Origin: Kribbella sp. ALI-6-A
GTDB taxonomy: Bacteria > Actinomycetota > Actinomycetes > Propionibacteriales > Kribbellaceae
Assembly: GCF_001984195.1 (NCBI RefSeq)
Contig: NZ_MTQN01000008.1
Location: forward strand, 372,001-436,000
Length of the DNA: 64,000 bases
Reading direction: 5' to 3'
Shown: in pieces, positions 1 to 8,890 of the stretch
How the letters are laid out: each line of letters starts with the position of its first letter
How positions within the stretch are numbered: position 1 is the first letter of the stretch
The notes under the pieces: model-generated
Told to the model about the DNA's origin: nothing
Database searches by the model: none
Seen by the model: only the letters and a program-made list of their open reading frames with translations
Made by a program: the position numbers and the translations under genes

Positions 1-763
1 CGTCGTACGTCGCCGTGGTGGCCCCGGCGCGGTTCGCCATGGTCCGCTGGGCGCCGATCGGGATGATCAGGTCCTTCGTGCCGAGCAGGGCCCAGGACGG
101 GATCGTCCGCCAGGCCGGGGTGGCCGACGGCTCGTTGAGCGCGCCGACCGTGGCCGGCCGCTGCGTGGCCGCCACCAACGCCTTGTCCTCGGTGCTCAGC
201 CCGGTCGCGAACGACGCGAAGACCGTGGACCGCTTCAGGTACAGCTCGGTGGCCGGCGTCGGCGGCAGAGTGGCGGGCACGAAGTCGAAGATCGTGGTCG
301 GGTCGACCGAGAGCGCGGAATCCGGCCCGGCGAGCTGGGTGGCGCTCTCGCCGGCGTCCGGCAGGAACGCGTTCACGTAGACGAGCGCCTTGACCCCCGG
401 GTGGCCGACGGCCGCGTTGCTGATCACGGGACCGCCGTACGAGTGACCCACCAGCACGATGGGTCCGGTGATCGTGTCCAGGTACGCCCGGATCGACGCC
501 GCGTCGCCGGACAGCGACCGGAGCGGGTTCGCGAGGGCGGCGACCCGGTAGCCGTCGTCCTGGAGCTTGCTGATCACCGAGCTCCAGCTCGACGCGTCGG
601 CCCAGGCACCGTGCACCAGAACGACGGTCGGTTTCGCCGTTCGGCTTTCGGAAGCGGCGCTCTGCGCCGGACTGAGACCGGCCGCGAACAGCGCGAGCGC
701 GGCCAGGATCGTGACGGCGAACGACGGGTGCGCCCGGCGGGTGGTGCGAGGAAAGAGCCTCAT
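1..763 (-). CDS. Secreted alpha/beta hydrolase (3' end cut by window)
   Basis: The reverse strand reads open from ATG at 763 to the window edge, about 254 codons. Residues 1-37 form a signal peptide: Arg-rich start, then a hydrophobic AVTILAALALFAAGL stretch and an Ala-rich cleavage region. The mature part opens with the oxyanion-hole motif VLVHGAW (H51-G52) and carries the nucleophile elbow GHSYGG with Ser107, typical of the small alpha/beta hydrolase family that includes many secreted esterases. The catalytic His would lie beyond the window. The substrate cannot be told. The upstream gap (764-1009) holds the palindromes described below, but they sit closer to the divergent di-iron gene. Confidence 0.85.
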   Translation of the reverse strand, partial: MRLFPRTTRRAHPSFAVTILAALALFAAGLSPAQSAASESRTAKPTVVLVHGAWADASSWSSVISKLQDDGYRVAALANPLRSLSGDAASIRAYLDTITGPIVLVGHSYGGPVISNAAVGHPGVKALVYVNAFLPDAGESATQLAGPDSALSVDPTTIFDFVPATLPPTPATELYLKRSTVFASFATGLSTEDKALVAATQRPATVGALNEPSATPAWRTIPSWALLGTKDLIIPIGAQRTMANRAGATTATYD

Positions 764-927
764 GGTGCGGATGTCCTGTTCTGTGCGGTGGGCGGCGGAG
801 TCGCACGACTCACCGGGACAGACCGAGCGGTTCCTGGCGCTGTGACAGCCGTTCCGGGGGAGGCGGACAGCCGTGCCGGCCTGTCACAGCGCTCGGCCGG
901 GAGCTGTCCTCTGAGAGTCCGATCACT

Positions 928-951
928 AAAAGTCAACGCGAGTTGACTTTT
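928..951. promoter_or_regulatory. TetR-type operator O1
   Basis: Perfect inverted repeat with 10-bp arms (AAAAGTCAAC / GTTGACTTTT) separated by 4 bp. The core AAGTCAAC-N4-GTTGACTT recurs at 2521-2540 in front of the TetR gene at 1933-2502 and in degenerate form at 975-994. Finding the same sequence before the regulator and before its neighbour is strong evidence that these are that regulator's operators. Confidence 0.8.
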
Positions 952-974
952 CGGCCGACCGAATCCTACCGTCG

Positions 975-994
975 AAGTCAACAGCCATTGACAA
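975..994. promoter_or_regulatory. Degenerate TetR-type operator O2
   Basis: AAGTCAAC-AGCC-ATTGACAA: the left arm is identical to O1 and O3, and the right arm matches 6 of 8 positions. It lies 15-34 bp upstream of the ATG at 1010, so it would overlap the promoter or transcription start of the di-iron protein gene. Inferred as a second binding site for the TetR protein encoded at 1933-2502. Confidence 0.6.
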
Positions 995-1009
995 ATTTCA
1001 GGGGTGGTC

Positions 1010-1918
1010 ATGACGCAGACGTCCGCCCGCGCGGAACGGGGCTCGGCGCCGCCGCGGGCTACCCAGGAAGGGCTTCGCCGGTTCGTCGAGCGGTTCGCCG
1101 AGGACCATCCGCCGCTGTCGCTGGCTGCGGCGGACCTGACCATCCACGACCCGGACGCGGTGCGCCGCCGGTTCGGGCCGGTCTTCAACTACCTGACCCG
1201 GGTCGAGTTCGAGGTCGAACGCAACGTCCTGGAGCTGCGCGCCTTGATGCCGGATGCCACCGAGGTGGACCGGTTCTTCTACCAGGAGGTCTGGTCGCCG
1301 CAGGAGTTGCAGCACGGAGTGCTGCTGGACGCCGTACAGCAGGGCTTCGGGTTGGCGCCGGAGCCTGCCGAGCTGAGCAGGGTGAGTGCCCGGATCAGGC
1401 TGGTCGGGGTGCTGTCGCACCTGCCCGGCATGCTCGGCGTGGTCCGGCTGCTCTACTACCTGACCGGCGCTGCCACCGAACGATCTGCGGTGGTCGCGTA
1501 TTCGCGCCTGGTCGACGGGCTGCGCGCCATGGGTGAGCGAGCCGTGGCGGAGACGGTCGTTGCCCCGATCAAGCGGCAGGAGCCGGGCCACTTCGCCTTC
1601 TACCGGCTGTCGGCGCAGGCGCTGGTGGCGGACGAAGGACTCCGGGACTGGCAGCTCCAGCTGGCGCGGATCCTGCGCCGCCGGTCGTTCGGGCTCGTCG
1701 GCGTGAACAATCGCAAGCAACAGGCGGACTTCGGCGACGTCGCTCGTGCTCTCGGTCTGGATCGGGAGCTGCTGGAGGTCGCCCGGCAGGTCAGCTTGGT
1801 GGAGCGCGAACTGCTGTGGGCTCAGCAGCAGGGCATGGACGTCCCCAGCTACATCCTGGCGGCGCTCCGGGATGCGATCGAGTCGAGCGTCGCGCGGGAA
1901 GCGGGACTCCGGCTGTGA
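1010..1918 (+). CDS. Ferritin-like di-iron protein
   Basis: 302 residues. The ATG at 1010 is chosen because AGGGGTGG lies just before it; a GTG two codons earlier would overlap that site. The protein is alpha-helical with two E-x-x-H motifs: E99-L-Q-H102 (in SPQELQHG) and E191-P-G-H194 (in RQEPGHF). Additional Glu candidates lie near E66-E70 and E176/E181. This spacing is that of the ferritin-like/acyl-ACP desaturase di-iron fold, so a four-helix bundle with a carboxylate-bridged iron centre is expected. Desaturase, oxygenase or another oxidative role cannot be separated by sequence alone. It lies 14 bp from the convergent TetR gene and has two TetR palindromes upstream, so it is probably repressed by that regulator. 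Confidence 0.75.
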   Translation: MTQTSARAERGSAPPRATQEGLRRFVERFAEDHPPLSLAAADLTIHDPDAVRRRFGPVFNYLTRVEFEVERNVLELRALMPDATEVDRFFYQEVWSPQELQHGVLLDAVQQGFGLAPEPAELSRVSARIRLVGVLSHLPGMLGVVRLLYYLTGAATERSAVVAYSRLVDGLRAMGERAVAETVVAPIKRQEPGHFAFYRLSAQALVADEGLRDWQLQLARILRRRSFGLVGVNNRKQQADFGDVARALGLDRELLEVARQVSLVERELLWAQQQGMDVPSYILAALRDAIESSVAREAGLRL

Positions 1919-1932
1919 CCGGCCGGCGATGC

Positions 1933-2502
1933 TCAGCCGGTGGCCATGTCCAGAGGGTCGCTGAGGTAGCGCTGTACGGCGGGTGCCAGGTCCGCGACCA
2001 GGCCCTCCGGGGTGCGAGCGGTCATGTCGGGCAGGCGCAGCAGATAGCGCGTCAGGGCGATGCCCAGCAGCTGGCTGCAGATCAGGCCGGCCCGTCGTGC
2101 GGCCTCCGCCTCGGGCGCGACGGTCGCCACCATGGCGCGCAGTTGGCGAACGTAGACCTCGCGCAGTTTGGCCGCCGCCGTCTCGTGGGTCGCGGCGGAC
2201 CGCAGCAGGATCGGCAGTACGGTCTGCTTCTCGTCGCCCTCCCAGAGGTCGAGGAAGTGCCGCACCAGTACCTCGCCCCGGCGGTCGGGCTCGACGTCGC
2301 GCAACTCGGGCAGGTGCAGGTCGAGGTCGACCGCGGTCGCGAACAACGTCTGTTTGTTGGTGAAGTACCGCACCACCATCGCCGGATCGATCTGGGCCTG
2401 CGTGGCGACCGCGCGAACGCTCACCTGGTCGTACGGATGCAGGGCGAACTGCTCCCGCGCGGCCGCCAGGATCGCCGTCCGGGTGCGCTCGGACTTCTTC
2501 AT
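1933..2502 (-). CDS. TetR-family repressor
   Basis: 189 residues. N-terminal helix-turn-helix: RTRTAILAAAREQFALHPYD, then VSVRAVATQAQIDPAMVVRYF, the classical TetR recognition region with Y-F in place of Y-H. The C-terminal half is a generic ligand-binding helical domain ending in the TRYLLRLPDMT...LAPAVQRYL pattern common in actinobacterial TetRs. The start is supported by a leaderless promoter: TACGCT on the reverse strand at 2509-2514, exactly 6 nt before the ATG. The perfect operator at 2521-2540 lies immediately upstream of that -10, which predicts autorepression. It converges on the di-iron gene and diverges from the membrane protein at 2616. Confidence 0.9.
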   Translation of the reverse strand: MKKSERTRTAILAAAREQFALHPYDQVSVRAVATQAQIDPAMVVRYFTNKQTLFATAVDLDLHLPELRDVEPDRRGEVLVRHFLDLWEGDEKQTVLPILLRSAATHETAAAKLREVYVRQLRAMVATVAPEAEAARRAGLICSQLLGIALTRYLLRLPDMTARTPEGLVADLAPAVQRYLSDPLDMATG

Positions 2503-2508
2503 TCCCGC

Positions 2509-2514
2509 AGCGTA
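2509..2514 (-). promoter_or_regulatory. Leaderless -10 (TACGCT) of the tetR gene
   Basis: TACGCT on the reverse strand followed by six nucleotides and then the ATG at 2502. A TANNNT hexamer 6 nt from the start codon puts transcription initiation at the A of ATG, as in other leaderless starts of this window. Confidence 0.55.
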
Positions 2515-2520
2515 GCAAGT

Positions 2521-2540
2521 AAGTCAACACTGGTTGACTT
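2521..2540. promoter_or_regulatory. TetR-type operator O3
   Basis: Perfect palindrome AAGTCAAC-ACTG-GTTGACTT, the same 8-bp arms and 4-bp spacer as the core of O1 at 928-951. It sits between the tetR gene (start 2502, reverse) and the membrane protein gene (start 2616, forward), so it may control both directions. Confidence 0.8.
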
Positions 2541-2615
2541 TCGGTTCGGCGGTCGGGAGCCGTCACAGGACGGTGGTCCGCGCTGTCCAACCTGTCGACC
2601 GAGGAGGAGGTCGTC

Positions 2616-3227
2616 ATGACCAGCACCCAGCAACGCCGGGCCGAGCGGGCCGTCCTGATGAAGTTGCGGCTGCTCGGCCTGGGCCGCAATCCCCTGCGCA
2701 GAAGGGTGGACCGGGTCGAGTCCGGCGTGATCATCGCCGTACTGATCGGTGCTCTGCTGGCGATCCCCGTGGCGCCCGGGCTCGGGACGTCGGTCCGCGA
2801 GCAGGCCGACCGTACGGCGGCCGAGCGGAAGGCGCAGTTGCGCCAGGTCGAGGCGAGAACCGTGGAGAACACCGCTGAAATCGTTCCCTCCACCCCTGGC
2901 CAGGTCACCTCGCAGGTCCGGGTCGTTTGGTTCGACGCGACCGGACTGTCGGGCGAGGGCCGGGCGGAGGTGCTGATCGGCACCAGGGCCGGCACTGCGT
3001 TGACGATCTGGCTCGACCGGAACGGATCGATCGCCCGCGCGCCGCGGGAGTCCGCCGACAGCGTGGCGCTCGGCGTCGCGGCCGGGTTCGCCCTGCTGAT
3101 GGTTGCCTGGCCGCTGTTGTGGGGCGGGTACCGGCTGGCCAGGCTCTCGCTGGATCGCCGGCGCGCTCAGGAGTGGGAACGCGAGTGGGAACTGGTGTCT
3201 CCGCGCTGGACCCGGTCGCAGAACTGA
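2616..3227 (+). CDS. Two-TM membrane protein, Rv1733c-like
   Basis: 203 residues, ATG preceded by GAGGAGG. Topology: cytoplasmic basic N-terminus, TM1 about residues 34-52 (SGVIIAVLIGALLAIPVAPG), an extracytoplasmic domain of about 95 residues, TM2 about 145-167 (SVALGVAAGFALLMVAWPLLW), and an Arg-rich tail. This layout and the N-terminal R-N-P-L-R-R-x-x-D-R-x-E pattern match the actinobacterial Rv1733c family of unknown function. It diverges from the TetR gene across operator O3, so it may belong to the same regulon as the di-iron protein. Confidence 0.7.
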   Translation: MTSTQQRRAERAVLMKLRLLGLGRNPLRRRVDRVESGVIIAVLIGALLAIPVAPGLGTSVREQADRTAAERKAQLRQVEARTVENTAEIVPSTPGQVTSQVRVVWFDATGLSGEGRAEVLIGTRAGTALTIWLDRNGSIARAPRESADSVALGVAAGFALLMVAWPLLWGGYRLARLSLDRRRAQEWEREWELVSPRWTRSQN

Positions 3228-3356
3228 ACTCGTTGCGCAAGGCACGCAATGGGTGGTGACCACGTTCTGAGCCGTTCACCGGGCGTCACCGCGACGAACT
3301 GGTGCTATCGCGAACTGGCGGTTCGGCGCTAGCCTCGTTCGGGGGTGGTGCGAGCG

Positions 3357-6116
3357 ATGGTGACTGGTCCGTCCGGGCCCGGACTTCGTGGGCGGCGCAG
3401 AGAATGTGGCCGCCTCGACGACGTGCTCGCCGGCGTGCGATCCGGCCAGGGCCAGGTGCTGGTCGTTCGGGGCGAGGCAGGCATCGGAAAGACCGCGCTG
3501 CTGGAGTACCTGGTCGCCCGGGCCGACGGCTGCCGCGTCGTACGGGCGGCCGGTGTCGAGTCCGAGATGGAGCTTCCGTACGCCGGTCTGCACCAGTTGT
3601 GCGGCCCGATGCTCGGCCTCGGCGACCACTTGCCGCAGCCGCAACGCGAGGCGCTGGGGATCGCGTTCGGGTTGGAGTTCGGTGGGCCGCCGAACAACTT
3701 CCTGGTCGGAGCGGCCGTGCTGGGTCTGCTGTCCGCGGCCTCCGAGAGCCGGCCGCTGCTGTGTGTCGTCGACGACGCCCAGTGGCTGGACCAGGCTTCT
3801 GTTCAGGTCCTGACCTTCGTCGGACGCCGCCTGCTCGCGGACCGGATCGGCCTGGTGTTCGGGCACCGAGAGCCGGTCACCGGGCCCGACTGGCGGACCG
3901 CTCCCGAGCTCGTGGTCGGCGGTCTGGCCGACCGGGACGCCGCGGCGTTGCTCGACGACGTGATCCCGGGACGGCTGGACGAACGCGTCCGGGATCGCAT
4001 CGTGGCGGAGACCAGGGGAAATCCACTGGCACTGCTGGAGTTGCCGCGGGGGCTGACCCCGGGCCAGCTGGCCGGTGGTTTCGAGCGGCCGGACGCCCAG
4101 CCGCTGGCCGGCCAGATCGAGCAGAACTTCGTCCGCAGACTCCAGGCGCTTCCGCCGGACACTCAGCGGTTGCTGCTGACCGCGGCCGTCGAACCAGTCG
4201 GCGACGTGCCGCTGCTGGTCCGGGCGCTGGCGATCCAGAACGTCCCGGTGGCCGCTGCCGGGCCCGCGGAAGGGGCCGGGCTGATCGAACTCGGTGCGCG
4301 GGTCCGGTTCCGGCATCCGCTGGTCCGATCGGCGGTGACGCGCGTGGCCGCTCTCGACGACCGGCGGCGAGCCCACGAGGCTCTGGCGGAGGCGACCGAC
4401 CCGGACCGGGATCCGGATCGGCGGGCCTGGCATCGTGCGCAGGGAGCGAGCGCGCCGGACGACGAGATCGCGGTCGAGCTGCTCGCGTCGGCCGAGCGAG
4501 CGCAGGGCCGAGGCGGAATCGCGGCCATGGCAGCATTTCTGCGCCGGGCGGCCGAGCTGACCCCGGAGCCTGACCAGCGCGCGGTCCGGGCTCTCACGGC
4601 TGCCCAGGCGACCCTGCGGGCGGGGGACTTCGCAACTGCGGCGTGGCTGCTCGTCAGTGCCGGCGACGGGCCGGTGGATGCCCTGCACCAGGCGCGGGTC
4701 GAGCTCGTCCGTGCGCAGCTCGCGTTCCTGTCCGGCCACAGTGTCGAGGCCCCGCCGCTGCTGCTCGAGGCGGCCCGCCGGCTCGAGCCACTGGACGACG
4801 ACCTGGCCCGCGACACCTACCTCGACGCGATCTCGGCCGCGCATTTCGCCGGACGGCTGGCCGGGAAGGCCGGGCTGGCCGAGATCTCCCGGGCGGCTCG
4901 CGCCCTGCCTCGGCCGGACGGGAGCCGCAAGCGCGACCTGGCGCTGGACGGCGTCTCGGCGTTGTTCACCGACGGCTACCCGGCGGCGGTCACGCCGGCC
5001 AGGCAAGCCGTCCTGGCGTTCTCCGGTGCCCAGGGGCCACCCGACCAGGACGACCTGCGGTGGTTGTGGCTGGCGTCGCTGCTGGCGGTCGACCTCTGGG
5101 ACGACGAGAACTGGGAGGTGCTCACCACCCGCCACGTCCGGATCGCCCGCGAGACCGGCGACCTCAACGACCTCCCGCACGTCCTGAACCACCGGGTCAT
5201 GCTCAACCTCTTCGCCGGGCAACTCTCCGAGGCCGCCGCGCTGGTCGCCGAGATCAAGACGATCAGTGACGCGACCGGAGTCGGCCTCACGCCGTACGGG
5301 GCGGTCTGCCTGTCCGCCTGGCGCGGTCGCCCGGACGAGGCCCGCGCGTTGATCACCAGGACCCGCGACGAGGCCCAGAGCCGGGGCGAAGGTGGCGGGA
5401 TCACCATCGCGCACTTCGCGCACGCCGTCCTGCTCAACGCTCTGGCGAAGTACCAGGAGGCACTGGCGGCGGCCACGGAGGCGACGGCGTACCCGATCGA
5501 GCTCGGCGTTGCGAACTGGGCGCTGCCCGAGCTGGTCGAGGCCGCGGTGCGTAGCGGCCGACCGGATCTGGCGTCCGACGGCTTCGAGCGGCTCACCGTG
5601 GTGGCGCAGGCGTGTGGCACGAACTGGGCCCTCGGCGTGCTCGCCCGATCGAGGGCGCTGCTGACGACCGGCCAGGCGGAGGCCGAATCGGCGTACCGGG
5701 ACGCGATCGAGCTGCTCGGCCGCACGCGGATGCGGATGGATCTCGCCCGCGCCCGGCTCGTGTACGGCGAATGGCTGCGGCGCGAAGGCCGACGGCAGGA
5801 CGCGCGCGACGAGCTGCAGATCGCGTACGACGTGTTCAGCGCGGCCGGCGCCGATGCGTTCGCCGACCGCGCCGCCAGCGAACTGAGGGCGGCCGGCGCC
5901 GCCGTCGGGACCCGGACCGACCGTCTCAGCGACACGTTGACCGCACAGGAGGCGCACGTCGCCGAGCTCGCCGCCGCCGGTCTGACCAATGCCGAGATCG
6001 GGGCACGGATGTTCCTCAGCCGGCACACCGTCGAGTGGCACCTGCGCAAGGTCTTCACCAAGCTCGGCATCACGTCCCGCAAGCAGCTTCGCGCGCGCAC
6101 GTCGGTCTCGCGGTAG
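3357..6116 (+). CDS. LuxR-family large ATPase regulator (LAL), copy 1
   Basis: 919 residues from the ATG at 3357, which has GGGGGTGG 8 bp upstream; an in-frame GTG at 3345 would add four residues. Domains: AAA/NB-ARC-like ATPase with Walker A GEAGIGKTALL near residue 40 and Walker B LLCVVDDAQWLD near 135; a long helical TPR-like middle region; C-terminal LuxR helix-turn-helix LTAQEAHVAELAAAGLTN to the end, including AEIGARMFLSRHTVEWHLRKV. This is the LAL architecture (MalT-like, signal-transduction ATPase that activates transcription). It is followed 5 bp later by a paralogue of the same layout, so the pair is probably co-transcribed. Targets are unknown. Confidence 0.92.
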   Translation: MVTGPSGPGLRGRRRECGRLDDVLAGVRSGQGQVLVVRGEAGIGKTALLEYLVARADGCRVVRAAGVESEMELPYAGLHQLCGPMLGLGDHLPQPQREALGIAFGLEFGGPPNNFLVGAAVLGLLSAASESRPLLCVVDDAQWLDQASVQVLTFVGRRLLADRIGLVFGHREPVTGPDWRTAPELVVGGLADRDAAALLDDVIPGRLDERVRDRIVAETRGNPLALLELPRGLTPGQLAGGFERPDAQPLAGQIEQNFVRRLQALPPDTQRLLLTAAVEPVGDVPLLVRALAIQNVPVAAAGPAEGAGLIELGARVRFRHPLVRSAVTRVAALDDRRRAHEALAEATDPDRDPDRRAWHRAQGASAPDDEIAVELLASAERAQGRGGIAAMAAFLRRAAELTPEPDQRAVRALTAAQATLRAGDFATAAWLLVSAGDGPVDALHQARVELVRAQLAFLSGHSVEAPPLLLEAARRLEPLDDDLARDTYLDAISAAHFAGRLAGKAGLAEISRAARALPRPDGSRKRDLALDGVSALFTDGYPAAVTPARQAVLAFSGAQGPPDQDDLRWLWLASLLAVDLWDDENWEVLTTRHVRIARETGDLNDLPHVLNHRVMLNLFAGQLSEAAALVAEIKTISDATGVGLTPYGAVCLSAWRGRPDEARALITRTRDEAQSRGEGGGITIAHFAHAVLLNALAKYQEALAAATEATAYPIELGVANWALPELVEAAVRSGRPDLASDGFERLTVVAQACGTNWALGVLARSRALLTTGQAEAESAYRDAIELLGRTRMRMDLARARLVYGEWLRREGRRQDARDELQIAYDVFSAAGADAFADRAASELRAAGAAVGTRTDRLSDTLTAQEAHVAELAAAGLTNAEIGARMFLSRHTVEWHLRKVFTKLGITSRKQLRARTSVSR

Positions 6117-6121
6117 GGCGT

Positions 6122-8881
6122 GTGGTGGCGGCAACGAGTGGTTCACGAGCCGGACTGCTGGGCCGCCGCGAGGAGTGCCGTGTCCTCGACGACCTCGTGG
6201 CGGCCGCGAAGGCCGGGCGAAGCACCGCGCTGGTGCTGCGCGGCGAGGCCGGGATCGGCAAGACGGCCTTGCTGGACTACCTGGCGGCGCACTCGGACTC
6301 GTGCCACGTCGTACGGGTGGCCGGGGTGGAGTCCGAGATGGAGCTAGCCTTCGCCGCCTTGCACCAGATCTGTGGCCAGTTGCCGGACGGCCTGTCCGAG
6401 CCGAGGCACGCTGTTCTCGCCACGGCGTTCGGTCGCGCCACCGGTCCGCCACCCGATCGGTTCCACGTCGGCATCGCCCTGCTGGATCTGCTCGCCGAGG
6501 CCGCCGAGACCCGGCCGTTGATCTGCCTGATCGACGACGCTCAGTGGCTCGACCGGGTGTCCGCCCAAGCTCTCGCTTTTGCCGCGCGACGGCTCGGGGC
6601 GGAGCGTGTCGCCATCGTGTTCGCGGCCCGCGAGGCGGAGGAGGTGCACGACCTGGCGGGTTTGCCCGTGCTCGCCGTCCGAGGTCTCGGGTACGCCGAC
6701 GCGCGCGCCCTGCTGGACTCGGCGATCACCGGTCCGGTCGACGAGCACGTGCGCGAACGCTTCCTCACCGAGACCCGGGGAAACCCGCTCGCGCTGCTCG
6801 AGCTGCCGCGCGCCCTGTCTGGCCAACTGGCCGGCGGGTTCGGGCTGCCCGGGGCTCGCCCGTTGCCTCGCCAGATCGAAGAGGAGTTCCTGCGCCGCTT
6901 TCAGCCGCTGCCGCGCGACACTCAGCTCGTCGTGCTGACCGCCGCCGCCGAGCCGCTCGGTGATGCGGCCCTGCTGTGGCGTGCGGCCGAACGCCTCGGC
7001 CTCGAGCGGGCCGCGGCCGAGCGCGCCGAATCGGCCGGGCTGATCGAGCTCGGCGCCGGTGTCCGGTTCCGGCACCCGCTGCTGCGCTCAGCGATCTACC
7101 GGGCGGCGTCGGCCGAGGACCGGCGTCGCGTGCACGGTGCCCTCGCCGAGGCCACCGACGCCGGCCGTGATCCCGATCGCCGGGTCTGGCACCGGGCCTA
7201 CGCCGCGGTGGGGCTCGACGAGTCGGTCGCGGAGGAGCTGGAGCAGGCTGCCCAACGGGCCCAGGCGCGGGGCGGTGTCGCGGCCGCCGCGGCTTTCCTG
7301 GAGCGAGCGGCGGAGCTGACGCCCGAACCGGTACGCCGGGCCGAACGCGCCCTGGTTGCCGCTGGCACCAAGTTCGCGGCGGGGGAGTCCGATGCCGCGT
7401 ACAACCTTCTCGCGGCCGCCGACCTGGGTCCGCTGGACGAGCTCCGGCGTGCGCATCTCGCGCAGCTGCGCGCCCGGATCGCGTTCGCCCGCGAGCGAAG
7501 CAGCGCCGCGGTCGGACTGCTGCTCGACGCGGCCGATCAACTCGAAGTGCTCAACGACTCGTCCGCGCGCACGACGTACCTGGAGGCGCTCGGGGCGGCG
7601 ATCTTCTCCGGACGGCTGGCGGTGGTCGAGAAGGCCGCCCAAGCAGCTCGCGCGGCCAAGCCGGCGCCGTCGCCTGGGCCGATGGATCTGCTGCTGGACG
7701 GCGTGGCCACCCGGTTCAGCGATGGCTTCGAGGCGGCGATTCCCTTGCTTCGCAAGGCGTTGCAGGCCTTTCGCGAGGAGGCTGACGAGGTCACCGACGG
7801 ACTGGTGCGCTGGTTGTGGCTGGCCTGCCCGGTCGCCCCCGAGCCGGTCGCGTCGGAGCTGTGGGACGACGAGGTCTGGCACGACCTGGCCGACCGGGCG
7901 GTCGAGCTCGCGCGCGGATTCGGTGCCCTGGGCATCCTTCCGGTGGCGCTGTCCTACCGGGCGACGGTCCATCTGCACGCTGGTGAGTTCGCCGCCGCCG
8001 CGACACTGATCAGCGAATCCGACGATCTCACCGCAGCCACCGGCAACGTGCCGCTGCGCTACACCCGCCTGCTGCTCGCCGGCTGGCGCGGCGAGGAGAC
8101 CGCCGCGATGACCGCGATCGAGTCCGGGCTCGAAGACGCCTCCGCGCGCGGTGAGGGCCGGGCTGTCGCGCTGGCCAGACACGTGACCGCGGTGCTCTAC
8201 AACGGCCTCTCGCGGTACGACGACGCGCTCGACGCGGCCAAGCAGGCCTGCCGGCAGGAACACCTCGGATTCGTCGGCTGGTCCCTGGCCGAGCTCGTCG
8301 AGGCCGCTGCCCGGTCCGGCGTACGCGATGCAGCTGTCGACGCTCTGCACGAGTTGGAGCAGCGGACGCTCCCAGCCGGCACCGACTGGGCACTCGGCGT
8401 CCTGGCCCGCTCGCGAGCGCTGCTCGCCGAAGGGCCGGCCGCGGACGCCCTGTACCAGGAGGCGATCGAGCGCCTCGGCCGCTCGCGGGTCGCCGTCCAC
8501 CTGGCCCGTGCGCATCTCGTGTACGGCGAATGGCTGCGCCGTGAGCAGCGGCGCCCCGACGCGCGGTACCACCTTCGGCTGGCCTACGAGCGGTTCAGCG
8601 CGATGGGGGCGATGGCGTTCGCCGAGCGGGCCCGCCAAGAGCTCGCGGCCACCGGCGAGGCCACCCGCAGACCGTCCACCGACGGCGGAGTGCTCACCCC
8701 GCAGGAGGCGCAGATCGCGCAGCTCGCCGCGTCCGGGCTCACCAATCAGGAGATCGGCGGCCGGCTGTTTCTCAGCCATCACACGGTGGAGTGGCATCTC
8801 CGCAAGGTGTTCACCAAGCTCGGCATCACGTCGCGCCGGCAGCTCGACCCGGCGCTGACGAGCGAGGTCTCACTCGGCTGA
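6122..8881 (+). CDS. LuxR-family large ATPase regulator (LAL), copy 2
   Basis: 919 residues if translation begins at GTG 6122 (GTG 6125 is the alternative); the open frame extends further upstream but that part is only the shadow of copy 1. Walker A GEAGIGKTALLDYL and Walker B LICLIDDAQWLD are near residues 35 and 130. The C-terminal LuxR helix-turn-helix contains TNQEIGGRLFLSHHTVEWHL. The copy is collinear with the gene at 3357-6116, sharing strings such as RVAGVESEMEL/RAAGVESEMEL and HTVEWHLRKVFTKLGITSR, so the two arose by tandem duplication. The 5-bp gap implies translational coupling. It ends 9 bp from the convergent metallo-hydrolase gene. Confidence 0.92.
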   Translation: MVAATSGSRAGLLGRREECRVLDDLVAAAKAGRSTALVLRGEAGIGKTALLDYLAAHSDSCHVVRVAGVESEMELAFAALHQICGQLPDGLSEPRHAVLATAFGRATGPPPDRFHVGIALLDLLAEAAETRPLICLIDDAQWLDRVSAQALAFAARRLGAERVAIVFAAREAEEVHDLAGLPVLAVRGLGYADARALLDSAITGPVDEHVRERFLTETRGNPLALLELPRALSGQLAGGFGLPGARPLPRQIEEEFLRRFQPLPRDTQLVVLTAAAEPLGDAALLWRAAERLGLERAAAERAESAGLIELGAGVRFRHPLLRSAIYRAASAEDRRRVHGALAEATDAGRDPDRRVWHRAYAAVGLDESVAEELEQAAQRAQARGGVAAAAAFLERAAELTPEPVRRAERALVAAGTKFAAGESDAAYNLLAAADLGPLDELRRAHLAQLRARIAFARERSSAAVGLLLDAADQLEVLNDSSARTTYLEALGAAIFSGRLAVVEKAAQAARAAKPAPSPGPMDLLLDGVATRFSDGFEAAIPLLRKALQAFREEADEVTDGLVRWLWLACPVAPEPVASELWDDEVWHDLADRAVELARGFGALGILPVALSYRATVHLHAGEFAAAATLISESDDLTAATGNVPLRYTRLLLAGWRGEETAAMTAIESGLEDASARGEGRAVALARHVTAVLYNGLSRYDDALDAAKQACRQEHLGFVGWSLAELVEAAARSGVRDAAVDALHELEQRTLPAGTDWALGVLARSRALLAEGPAADALYQEAIERLGRSRVAVHLARAHLVYGEWLRREQRRPDARYHLRLAYERFSAMGAMAFAERARQELAATGEATRRPSTDGGVLTPQEAQIAQLAASGLTNQEIGGRLFLSHHTVEWHLRKVFTKLGITSRRQLDPALTSEVSLG

Positions 8882-8890
8882 TCTGGCCGG

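Noticed and set aside
3276..6452. Long antisense open frame opposite the LAL genes
   Set aside because: Shadow frame typical of high-GC coding DNA: Arg/Gly/Pro/Gln-rich, no motif, and the forward strand carries the complete LAL gene.
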